A DNA stretch of 25,000 bases, taken from positions 24,896,946-24,921,945 of the forward strand of contig CM022665.1 of NCBI GenBank assembly GCA_012295275.1. The letters are read 5' to 3'. The notes below the pieces were generated by a model. That model saw only the letters and a list, made by a program, of their open reading frames with translations, was not told where the DNA came from and made no database searches. Both the position numbers and the translations under genes were made by a program. Shown in pieces: positions 1 to 8,160 of the stretch. Origin of the DNA: Chrysomallon squamiferum. Lineage: Eukaryota; Mollusca; Gastropoda; Neomphalida; Peltospiridae. Position 1 is the stretch's first letter. Each line of letters starts with the position of its first letter.

Positions 1-43
1 AAAATTAAAAAAGAGAGATAATTTACCGTATATAAATAACAAG

Positions 44-234
44 AAATACTTACCAACAGTGGTAGAGAGGAAATGTTCAAGTGATAGTCAGTTTTGAAGT
101 GATACTAAGAAGCATCTATCTACCTCTATATATACTAAATGTATCTTGTATCCAATCGACAGTCCTCAATCAGAAGTCATCACTTGACCTCATCAGATGA
201 TCTTTTTTTTAATAATTTGACTTTAAATTGACCT
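44..234 (-). promoter_or_regulatory. Promoter, exon 1 and splice donor of a second, paralogous gene whose body lies off the left edge
   Basis: Bases 48-198 match 4147-4297 without gaps, with 4 differences in 151 (61, 70, 138 and 151). The TATATATA box (127-134), CCAAT (152-156), AGGTCA half-site (185-190) and GTAAGT donor (53-48) are all intact. The second half-site (229-234) also persists but 9 bp further from the first. The intron beyond the donor (21-47) still aligns at lower identity. Exon 1 would run from about 104 to 54 and the coding exon would be left of the window. Confidence 0.75.
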
Positions 235-779
235 CAGCCAATGAGGCGATGAAGTTCGAAGAAAGACTATATATATATATATTTGTATTTGTTATTTATA
301 TATATTTGTTATTATTATAATTTGTTATTATTATTTTTTTCTGATCAGATGTTTTTATTTAAAAATAAATGAATTAATAAATAAAGAATTTAAATTTTTT
401 TAAAGTTTTGTATATGTGGGTCTACGTTAAACAGGCTGGTTTCAAGTTCTTCCTTACCTAAAATCCTTGATGGGACAATAAACATTACATTTCGTAATTA
501 CTCATAATTAACGTTCGTAATCTATTCATGAAATATTATTTTTTATATCTTAATCTCCTTCGAGATTCAGTGTCATCTTTTGTCAGACTTTCAGGTGGAG
601 ATTCAAGATGATCGAGTATCGATCCGTTCCATTTTCGAGGGTCACTGTATAGGTGTGTGGGTATTACGTATATAGTATCATTATGTAATTGTCGTATATA
701 TGATGTGAATAAGTATGGAGGTAGTAACGTTTAGCTATTTATGTTTGTATGCATCTACTTCTGTATAACCGTGTGTATT

Positions 780-814
<35 letters not shown>

Positions 815-955
815 GTGTTTATACGTGTATAAGTATATGGAACTGGATATCTAGATATAAGATCAATTGAATTTCTTGACATTGATTAATGTTGTGAATT
901 AGCAAGCAGAACATTTTAAGTTATCTATGCTGGTTTGATGCGATTAACAGCAAAC

Positions 956-956
<1 letters not shown>
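205..956. other. Intergenic, AT-rich, no gene seen
   Basis: This holds AT microsatellites (268-282, 781-798) and a TG run (803-818). A weak exon-like segment at about 590-648 lies between a TTTCAG acceptor and a GTGTGT donor, but nothing supports it beyond that. Confidence 0.5.
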
Positions 957-1007
<51 letters not shown>

Positions 1008-1186
1008 CTACTATTACTACTATTACTACTACTACTGCTACTATTACAACTACTACTACCAATACTACTACTATTACTACTATTACTACTAATACTAAAA
1101 ATAATAATAATAATAAATACTGCTATTACTACTATTAGTACTACTACTACTATTAATAATAATTATAAAAAAAAAAAAAAAAAAAC
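957..1186. repeat. AAT/ACT trinucleotide repeat and poly-A
   Basis: A pure AAT run (about 957-1004) is followed by an imperfect ACT/ATT array to 1162 and an A tract of about 19 bases (1167-1185). The Ile/Thr/Asn-rich frame through it is repeat translation, not a gene. Confidence 0.95.
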
Positions 1187-1189
1187 ATA

Positions 1190-1939
1190 TGTATAAATAA
1201 ATAAATAAATAGTATTAATGGTTGGTTTTGTGGTGTAGAATATGGATCAAGAATATCTACGTGTTGTTATTATGTGACTTAGTTTTGTATTCAGGTCTTC
1301 GATTAGACCGTGTTAAAGTTTGTTTTGTTTTAGAAAGATTATTTTCCTGCAAAAACGAAAGAAAGAGAATGACAACAGATTCCTGTATAAACTCTTCTTT
1401 GTGATTACCTCATCTGAATGAAATTCAAAAATACAACAGTAAGGAAAAAAAAAAAAAAAGAACCTACAGATAAGCATGTATGAAACTAAACCTATATTTC
1501 TAGACTAAATCAGAATATTGTCAGAAGATGTTGTGACATGCTTATTAAGAGAAAAATGTAATGTCCTTTCTACTAAAGAAAGAAATAATAAATGCCAAGA
1601 TTAATTTCTATGAAGAGCACGCTTCAACAGGTTACAATATAAAAACAGTGGAATGACGTCACAGCTTGTTATAAACGGAACAGAGACAGAGTCGGTGAAT
1701 GGCGTATAATATCCAACTTTCATATCCATTTTTTCTTTTACATGACATAGGACTCCGAGTGGGAAAACAATTCATACATACGTGTATGTGAGTGCACGCT
1801 GTTTTTTGTGTGTGTGTGTGTGTGTGTTTCTGTGTGGGTTTTTTTGTGCTACATAACTGCTTAGAAACATTATGAACGTAGAAATACTATCACTACAAAG
1901 TCGGCTCGTTTTTCATAGATAAAAATACATATACTTAAA

Positions 1940-1976
<37 letters not shown>

Positions 1977-2784
1977 ATTACTATTCTTCATCTTCTTCTT
2001 CTTCTTCTTCTTCTTATTATTATTATTGCTGTTGTTATTATTTGGACTGTTATCATTATTATATAAATACACTGCCAAACTTAAAAAAAAAAAAAAAAAC
2101 CTCAGAAAATCACAGTTAATATAATCTTTGTAATGATTTCCACGGAATTCTAGAAATAAAATAATTTGAAATTTGACTTCTAGCAGAACAATAGATATAC
2201 AAATTTTAATTTCCGCACCCGGTGTCTATTTTTAAGCTGGTCTTTTGGAATAATTCATTTTCACAAAATGAGTTCTTAATACATAGCTTCTGCATATGTA
2301 ATGCTAACATTATGATCAAGTTTTGAAAGCATTTAACGGTTTCTGTTTATATGCGTTTATCAAGACAGTCATCCAGTGAGGCTGTACTGACTGTATTAGT
2401 GTGAGTGTTGATGCGGATATTGCATATATCTGTGAGTAAAGGTATGTCGATGTGTGTTAGTGTTAGCGTTTCTACATGCACAAACGTTTGTCTCGGATAC
2501 ATTTGTCACAATTTCAATTTCTCTGTCTCTTTTTTCCTTCTTTATTTTTCATTTTTGTTTCTTTCTTTTCTTATTTATTTTTGTTTTGTTTAATTCGATT
2601 AACCTATCTCTTTGTCACCTTGTAAATTGTCTTTAAAGACTTTATGTTCAGGAGTAATGAGTGTGTGTGTGTATAATGTTAAGTGTGCGTGCGTGTGTGA
2701 GTGGGTGTTTTGCAAACTATATTATAATTATAACTGCATGTTTTATCAGTAATTATTGCATCTTTTGAAATAAACAAAAGCAAA
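1190..2784. other. Intergenic stretch downstream of the repeat-protein gene
   Basis: It contains GT runs (1807-1827, 2661-2673), an ATT array followed by a CTT array (1939-2030), A tracts (1444-1459, 2082-2099) and one TGACGTCA octamer (1654-1661). The short open frames are low complexity, and I see no exon I can support. Confidence 0.5.
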
Positions 2785-2869
2785 ATCTTGTATTATACAA
2801 TATTTTATTTAGTTAATTAATAACCCAATAACAATAATCTTCTTTTCTCTGCCACATCAATGTTGATTT
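2785..2869 (-). other. Probable 3' UTR exon with polyadenylation signal
   Basis: On the minus strand GCTTCACTTTCAG|AAATC is a good acceptor (AG at 2871-2870). AATAAA follows at 2809-2804, so cleavage would be expected about 10-25 bases later. The matching donor is CAT|GTAAGT (GT at 3097-3096), ten bases after the stop codon. This would make a 228-bp intron wholly in the 3' UTR. Inferred from splice motifs only. Confidence 0.4.
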
Positions 2870-3107
2870 CTGAAAGTGAAGCAAATATACTCGTTTTGTT
2901 GACATATTTTTTCTGTCAGTTATAAAAATAATTTATGAATGGAAATATATTCTGTAAGTTAGGATTTAAAACAAAAATAAAATTATATATTTTCTGTTCT
3001 TGCGAATGTAGATTAAGGTCGAGATACATAACAATCTAAATAACGAAGCACATAAAAATATTCATGAAAGGTACTTTTAAATAACATTTCAACTTACATG
3101 TTGATTA

Positions 3108-4002
3108 TTAACGACCGTAGATGCCGCCTCTAATCATGCCTCCTCCAGCCATACCTCCTCCAACAAGACCTCCTCCAACCATACCACCTCCAACCATGCC
3201 TCCTCCAACCATGCCTCCTCTAACCATGCCTCCTCCAACCATACCTCCTCCAACCATACCACCTCCAACCATACCACCTCCAACCATGCCTCCTCCAACC
3301 ATGCCTCCTCTAACCATACCTCCTCTAACCATACCACCTCCAACCATGCCTCCTCCAACCATACCACCTCCAACCATGCCTCCTCCAACCATGCCTCCTC
3401 CAACCATGCCTCCTCCAACAAGACCACCTCCAACCATGCCTCCTCCAACCATGCCTCCTCTAACCATACCTCCCTAACCATACCACCTCCAACCATGCCT
3501 CCTCCAACCATACCACCTCCAACCATGCCATGCCTCCTCCAACCATGCCTCCTCCAACCATGCCTCCTCCAACAAGACCACCTCCAACCATACCACCTCC
3601 AACCATGCCTCCTCCAACCATGCCTCCTCCAACCATGCCTCCTCCAACCATACCACCTCCAACCATACCACCTCCAACCATGCCTCCTCCAACCATGCCT
3701 CCTCCAACCATGCCTCCTCCGACTATGCTTCCTCCTGCCATGCCTCCTCCAACCATACCACCGCTGAATCCTCCCATCATTCCATATCCTCCATACCCTC
3801 CATACCCTCCATACCGTGCCATGGACAAACCTCCAACACCAAATCCTCCATATCTGTAACCACCAATACCATATCCTCCGTATCCTCCATATCCTCCTAG
3901 GCCGTAACCTCCATAGCTACCCATACCGTACATTGGCATCATCATGCCAGCAGAGGCAAGAGTCAAACAGGCCAAAAGAGTGACAATAATAGCCTTCATC
4001 AT
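3108..4002 (-). CDS. Secreted Gly/Tyr/Met-rich repeat protein (MVGGG array), frame broken in the array as assembled
   Basis: The start is the first of two adjacent ATGs, nine bases into exon 2. Residues 1-18 (MMKAIIVTLLACLTLASA) form a signal peptide with an ASA-G cleavage site. Residues 19-81 are Gly-Tyr rich (GGYGGYGGYG runs, with a little Met, Arg and Phe). From about residue 83 the protein is an MVGGG pentapeptide array with MVRGG, LVGGG and MAGGG variants; the intact end would be GGIYGR then TAA at 3108-3110. A +5 duplication near 3528-3535 and a -1 deletion near 3472-3475 shift the frame, so literal translation gives 180 residues, ends in a short WLEVV-type tail and stops at 3460-3462. 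Without the indels the protein would be 296 residues. No enzyme domain is visible. Composition resembles extracellular structural proteins such as Gly-rich shell-matrix (shematrin-like), cuticle or secreted-fibre proteins; that role is inferred from composition only. The indels may be real or assembly errors. Confidence 0.85.
3139..3757. repeat. Coding minisatellite, 15-bp unit, 41 tandem units
   Basis: The unit is CCTCCTCCAACCATG on the plus strand (minus ATGGTTGGAGGAGGC, MVGGG). Variants are CCACCT for CCTCCT, TCTAAC for TCCAAC (gives Arg), ATA for ATG at the unit end (synonymous in the protein) and AACAAGA (gives Leu). One unit is 14 bp and one 20 bp; the other 39 are 15 bp. Flanking units at 3121-3138 and 3758 onward are degenerate. 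Confidence 0.95.
3274..3577. repeat. Ten-unit (150-bp) higher-order duplication inside the minisatellite
   Basis: The ten units at 3274-3423 have the same order of variants as the ten at 3424-3577, including the paired TCTAAC units and the closing AACAAGA unit. The only differences are the -1 and +5 indels, both in the second copy. The array therefore grew recently by a 150-bp block duplication. Confidence 0.9.
3460..4002 (-). CDS. Literal open frame of the repeat protein up to the premature stop (180 residues)
   Basis: This is the part of the gene that reads without correction. Residues 1 to about 158 are native (signal peptide, GY-rich segment, first part of the MVGGG array). The last 21 or so residues are the array read in a shifted frame, giving Trp-Leu-Glu-Val-Val type units. 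The stop falls in a unit with the AGA variant, where the third frame reads GGT TAG AGG. If the indels are real, this is the product, and the stop lies about 360 bases upstream of the predicted last exon junction. Confidence 0.55.
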   Translation of the reverse strand: MMKAIIVTLLACLTLASAGMMMPMYGMGSYGGYGLGGYGGYGGYGIGGYRYGGFGVGGLSMARYGGYGGYGGYGMMGGFSGGMVGGGMAGGSIVGGGMVGGGMVGGGMVGGGMVGGGMVGGGMVGGGMVGGGMVGGGMVGGGLVGGGMVGGGMVGGGMAWLEVVWLEEAWLEVVWLGRYG

Positions 4003-4011
4003 TTTGAAAAT

Positions 4012-4152
4012 CTGCAAATTAATAAATAAATAAATAAAAATAATGTGATCAAAATGAATGAATGAATGAGTGAATAAATAAATAAACTTTAAAATTTTAC
4101 GACTTAATATATTGATTTTCTTTACCTTACATACATAATAATACATACTTAC
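4012..4152 (-). other. Intron 1 (141 bp) of the repeat-protein gene
   Basis: It begins with GTAAGT (4152-4147) and ends TTTGCAG (AG at 4013-4012), nine bases before the ATG. It contains AAAT- and AATG-type simple repeats at about 4018-4085. A signal-peptide exon starting right after a short intron is common in animal secreted-protein genes. Confidence 0.65.
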
Positions 4153-4203
4153 CAACAGTAGTAGAGAGAAAATGTTCAAGTGATAGTCAGTTTTGAAGTG
4201 ATA
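4153..4203 (-). other. Non-coding exon 1 (5' UTR) of the repeat-protein gene
   Basis: On the minus strand a TATA box is followed after about 34 bases by an initiator-like TCACTTC, then about 50 bases without ATG, then CTGTTG|GTAAGT, a perfect donor whose GT is at 4152-4151. The 5' end is approximate (4199-4205) and inferred from TATA spacing. The segment is conserved in a second copy at 54-104. Confidence 0.65.
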
Positions 4204-4324
4204 CTAAGAAGCATCTATCTACCTCTATATATACTAGATGTATCTTGTAACCAATCGACAGTCCTCAATCAGAAGTCATCACTTGACCTCATCAGATTTT
4301 AATTAAATTTATTTTAACTGACCT
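4204..4324 (-). promoter_or_regulatory. Promoter of the repeat-protein gene (TATA, CCAAT, two AGGTCA half-sites)
   Basis: A TATATATA box lies at 4226-4233, an inverted CCAAT box at 4251-4255, and AGGTCA half-sites (plus strand TGACCT) at 4284-4289 and 4319-4324. All four recur at the matching places in the second copy at 105-234. AGGTCA is the core half-site of nuclear-receptor binding elements; use by such a factor is inference. Confidence 0.65.
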
Positions 4325-4968
4325 AATCCTGTCTACGGTACTTTTAATTAAAAGTATTTGTCGCAGTCAAATAGAAACTAATCGTATTACAGCATATAAT
4401 TTTTACTTGAGAATGTAATGTCGATCAGTCTGTATGTGCAGCTACATATAGAATAATAATGATGATGATAAAAAAGTAAATAAAATTTAAAATAAATTCA
4501 AACTAACATCGAGGTAAAAATTAAAATTAAATAAATAAATTAATTAAATATTTCTAACTGGTAATTATTATTATTATTATTATTATTATTAAAGGAGTAG
4601 TAATACATCAAAACGATAATGTATTAAAAACGGTAACACCAGAAGATGCTGTAGGAAACTTTTGGTTGTAGTAACATCAAGTTATGACGTTAATGTAGTC
4701 ATTAAAGAAAATGGGAAACATCAACAAGCTGATAATCTGAAGGTAGTGTCATGTTTTCCTAGTAAGTCTAAATGTTATTTATCAGCATCGTCAAGGAACA
4801 GTTTCCGAGCTGCTACAGGAGGTTAGGTCTGTGCATTATGATTAACTATCTGTTTAATATAATCAAGTTAGTTTATCATGTTTATGTAAAGCGCCTTATC
4901 TCTAATGAAAATTAATGAGGTTAAGGACGTACCAGCCAAATAGTGTATTTTTTCATCTTCTTCTATTT

Positions 4969-5000
<32 letters not shown>

Positions 5001-6345
5001 TATTTTATCCTTCGTCATGGTTTTTTTTCTTAATGAGTAAGATGTTAACATGACGACAAACCTTATATCTGTTGAGTTATTGCACACACAAACTCTTGCT
5101 TGTATTCCGCGCGGTCAATCCAAACACTGCAAAGCTCATTAAAAAGTATAGCGACTCTGGACGTAACTAAAACTCAAAGCAATTGTCTTCTTCAAAAGTA
5201 TTCTTGACCAAACTTTTTTCCTTCAGTGAAGAAATGGTATGTATAAGGTTAGTGGCATGACTGTTTAAAATGAATGTACGAAAGTAATTTTAAAGATAGT
5301 TCAGATGTTAACAGTTATTAGGAGTTAAACCAAAGTTTATATACCGTCCATACTTTATTCTTTTTAACTGGTAGCAAGGGTTATTCTGTATGCACCCTCC
5401 CATAAACGTGAACACATGACCTTTACAATAAAGTCTTTGAACAAAGTCAGGAAAGGAAACAACTGACAGATATGTGTCTTTATACCATGTAAAAATTAAG
5501 GTTTTCTTCATTTTCTGTATTTGAGTTCAAATTAAGCTGTATCATAACATGTGAATCCCTTTCCATTTTTCAGACACGGGATAAAGATTTGCTCCTGTCG
5601 CTTACTTGTTATTATCTTTCTTCTGTATAAATAATAATTTGAAGAATATTGCTAAATATGCAGAAACCCTAATAAAAATGTGTTTTTGACAATATGGTAT
5701 TTAATTTAGTAGTCTGGCAAAGGGAAACCACCACACAAAAAAATTCTGGCACGATATATAAACGTGTGTTGAACATTTTGCTTTAGATTTCATCGCGCAC
5801 TAAATGATTAAACTCAAGATTTTTTTTCCATCTTTGCCTTCTCTATTACTGTACCCGCCAACATCAGACATGCAGACTTTCAGCGGTTCTTTATTCCAGA
5901 AAAAAAGTAAATTATTGTAATACGTGTAATAATTGGTTACATTTTTCATCTAACTCGTACAACCAGACACCTGTTCTAAAACAAAAATTAAAAATTAAAA
6001 AATTAAAAAACTTCTTACTCAAATTAGAGGATTATACGTGAGTTATATTAACGTATATTTTTGGCACTAAGAACAAACACCTATCAACATTGTATTATAT
6101 AATGTGATTAGTTTAACTGTGTCTTGAGACTAATGTTGGCCAACAATTAAAGTACAACGCACGCAAAGCTGTTTTACATTTCGTAATGGTCGTACAGAGT
6201 CAGATTTTCACATCAGAAGTAGGCCCACTACTGTATTATTTCTTTAAAATACTGTGAACTAATGGATGTTGCTTTAACGACGTCATAGTACATTTATTTA
6301 ATTAACAGTTATTAATTATATCTGTCATGTAATTTTGCAATGACA
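4325..6345. other. Intergenic stretch, no supported gene
   Basis: It holds an ATT run (4564-4590), a 23-base T tract (4970-4992), and scattered AT-rich unique sequence. A 67-codon minus-strand frame at 5308-5511 (MKKTLIFTWYKDTYLSVVSF at its start) has no recognisable domain, signal peptide or splice context. A TATATAAA at 5755-5762 has no exon tied to it. Confidence 0.45.
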
Positions 6346-6405
6346 AAAAAAAAAAAAAAAAAAATAAAAATAAAAATAAAAATAAAAAATAAAAAATAAT
6401 ATTAA
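6346..6405. repeat. Poly-A and AAAAT repeat
   Basis: An 18-base A tract is followed by an AAAAT array and then AAT units. It may be the tail of an old retroposon, but no body is recognisable upstream. Confidence 0.8.
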
Positions 6406-6580
6406 TAATAATAGATGAAAAATATAAAACATATTTGTTCTATACACTGGATTTTTTCTCTTAATTGTAAAACAATGGTAGTTGACGCCATTATTTAACT
6501 GCTGTCATATTTAGTAATTAAAGATCTTCTGTCGGCATCTTCCAACAAACAGGACAACACATACGACGGACTTTGGTATA

Positions 6581-6775
6581 CAGGGACTCCCCTACATACG
6601 AACACTGTGTTGCGAACATTCGATGATACGAACACTTTCCTGTTAAATCGTAAAGTTTAGCTCGATTTTCTTTGTGATTAATTATATATTTACTATGTCT
6701 GGAATTAAGCGCAAAAGCTGTGATAATGCAGGTGGAAGAGCCAAGCCTTCACAACGGAAACCTAAGTGGACGTAA
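6581..6775 (+). mobile_element. Pogo/Tigger-like DNA transposon, 5' end with a truncated N-terminal reading frame
   Basis: A TA dinucleotide (6579-6580) precedes CAGGGACTCCCCTACATA, typical of the CAG-starting terminal repeats of pogo/Tigger elements, which insert at TA. A related motif recurs inside (ATACGAACAC at 6596-6605 and 6627-6636). At 6695 an ATG opens 26 codons, MSGIKRKSCDNAGGRAKPSQ then RKPKWT and a stop. This basic stretch resembles the start of Tigger/Jerky-type DNA-binding proteins. No matching right terminal repeat was seen in the window, so it is a fragment. Family assignment is from memory of terminal-repeat style. Confidence 0.4.
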
Positions 6776-6870
6776 TGAAAAAGCATTAGCACGAACAGAA
6801 TTCAAGTTATTATAAACTTTATTTTAATTATTACCTCTTTTTTTTGTGTTTGTTCAGGATGTATTTGTTC

Positions 6871-7093
6871 CCTGTATTCGCATATTGTTTACTCGTCTAG
6901 GTTACTTGATGTTCACGCACACAAACACACACACACACACACTTACTTACATACGTACATACACCATTCAATGTAAATGTATGTTCAGTTTATATCATTT
7001 GCTAGTTGTCAGACTAAATACCAATTGTTTATAATTATAGCTGCACCTGTATGGTCAGTCATTACACCATATACTTTTCTAGGTTACTTGATG

Positions 7094-7152
<59 letters not shown>

Positions 7153-7180
7153 ACGTACATACATACGTACATACTGTCAA
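6871..7180 (+). repeat. Imperfect tandem duplication built around CA microsatellites
   Basis: A 21-base segment ending GATGTTCAC occurs identically at 6896-6916 and 7078-7098. Each copy is preceded by CCTGTAT about 25-30 bases upstream (6871, 7046), is followed by a CA array (6917-6942; 7096-7153), and then by ACATACGTACATAC-type sequence. The period is about 175-182 bp. Confidence 0.8.
6961..7037 (+). repeat. Dispersed repeat, copy 1, next to a CA array
   Basis: The 77 bases starting ACACCATTCAATG match the reverse complement of 10171-10247 with 7 substitutions and no gaps (about 91%). In both copies the same end abuts a CA/TG array or its decayed edge. Confidence 0.85.
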
Positions 7181-7264
7181 ACTGTCTGTAAATCTATGAA
7201 CACAGGTATTGGATTATCTGCCTCCCTGCTTGCCTGTGAATATAACATATGCCTTTGTTTTATT

Positions 7265-7420
7265 GTATGAAGGATGTCTCTCTGTCCGTTTGTATGTGTG
7301 TATGTGTATGTATGTATGCATTTGTGGGTATGTCCGTACGTACGCATGCACTTGTGTCTACATATGTGTATGTGTACGTATATGTATCTATAAATATAAA
7401 TGCGATCATAAAAAAAGAAT
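7265..7420. repeat. Cryptically simple GTAT/GTGT-rich stretch
   Basis: Mixed TGTATG, GTACG and TGTG units without a clear period. It ends in TATAAATA (7389-7396), about 30 bases upstream of the CpG-dense block. Confidence 0.6.
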
Positions 7421-7427
7421 TTAACAG

Positions 7428-7960
7428 CACGTGAACAGTAGCTCTGCTCTGAGCAAAATCTAAGTGAACTCGTTCGTCAGGGAAGTGTCGGGTTGCAAAC
7501 CGAGTTTATCGTACGTTCACGCATAACGAAAGCTGTGATTACGTCTACGAGTCTAGAGTTAACTCGTTGCGAATCTTCTTTCTGACCTTTCACGAACCAG
7601 GCATCGCTCACCGATTAGATAATCTCAAAGCTGGTCCAACATTTTTCAGAGCTTCTCGTTGATTTCTGTTGGACGCTCCGTTCCAAAAAAAACTCCCATG
7701 TGATAGTCGCTGAGCGGAGAAGTGACACTCGTTGCGTGTTGCCGGGAATTGGTACCGCGAAGAGCGAACCGATCGCTGCTTTATAGAATTACAGCTGCGT
7801 TTTCTTGTTTGCTGCGCGGATTTGACAGCAGCCGAACACATGGTATTCCACGCCATGCCGGTTTAATCAGAAAATCGACTCCGGATAAACGGCGGATAAC
7901 GACTGTCGGACAAGATTTAGAATATCGCTTTATTGAATAGGAAAGGTTGTGCGGGAAATC
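7428..7960. promoter_or_regulatory. CpG-dense island, probable promoter/first-exon region, strand undecided
   Basis: I count about 42 CpG in some 530 bases, roughly one per 12-13, against a CpG-poor AT-rich background. It opens with an E-box CACGTG (7428-7433) and has a TATAAATA 30-40 bases upstream, which would suit plus-strand transcription. On the minus strand a GTGAGC donor motif (7613-7608) would suit the other direction. Open frames of 72 (plus, 7722-7940) and 82 codons (minus, 7608-7856) run through it but match no family I know, so they are more likely chance in GC-richer DNA. Confidence 0.4.
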
Positions 7961-8040
7961 AACACCTCCTGATGAAAAGAAGGGTTATTCTGATTATATT
8001 ACTCTACTAGTTTGTTTTTGTGACAACGACGATGATGATA

Positions 8041-8160
8041 AAGATTGTTATTATTATTTAATTAATAAATAAATAGATGATGATGATGATGATGATGATG
8101 ATATATGTCTGTTTCTTTCTCTTTCTCACACACACACACACTCACATACAAACACAAACA
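8041..8160. repeat. GAT trinucleotide and CA microsatellites
   Basis: GAT units run from about 8075 to 8102, after ATT/AAAT runs. A short CA array is at 8127-8142. Confidence 0.85.

Noticed and set aside
590-660. Micro-exon between TTTCAG and GTGTGT
   Set aside because: The donor is weak, the segment is only about 57 bases, and it sits upstream of the paralogue promoter on the opposite strand without any partner exon.
3134-3707. Minus-strand WLEEA/WLEVV frames as separate genes
   Set aside because: They are shifted readings of the same 15-bp unit with no start context of their own.
3139-3757. CRISPR-like array
   Set aside because: The 15-bp units are contiguous without spacers and are protein-coding; the DNA is eukaryotic.
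3121-3859. Plus-strand Pro-rich frames (PPPTM repeats) opposite the MVGGG gene
   Set aside because: They are the antisense reading of the minisatellite. The minus strand has the promoter, splice sites, signal peptide and poly-A signal.
5308-5511. 67-codon minus-strand frame as a small gene
   Set aside because: No signal peptide, family resemblance, promoter or splice context; a length like this is common by chance.
6959-7037. The 77-bp repeat as an RNA gene
   Set aside because: No internal polymerase III boxes or obvious stable fold; its two copies behave like a dispersed repeat.
7608-7940. 72- and 82-codon frames inside the CpG island
   Set aside because: Both strands are open at once in GC-richer DNA, and neither product resembles a known domain.
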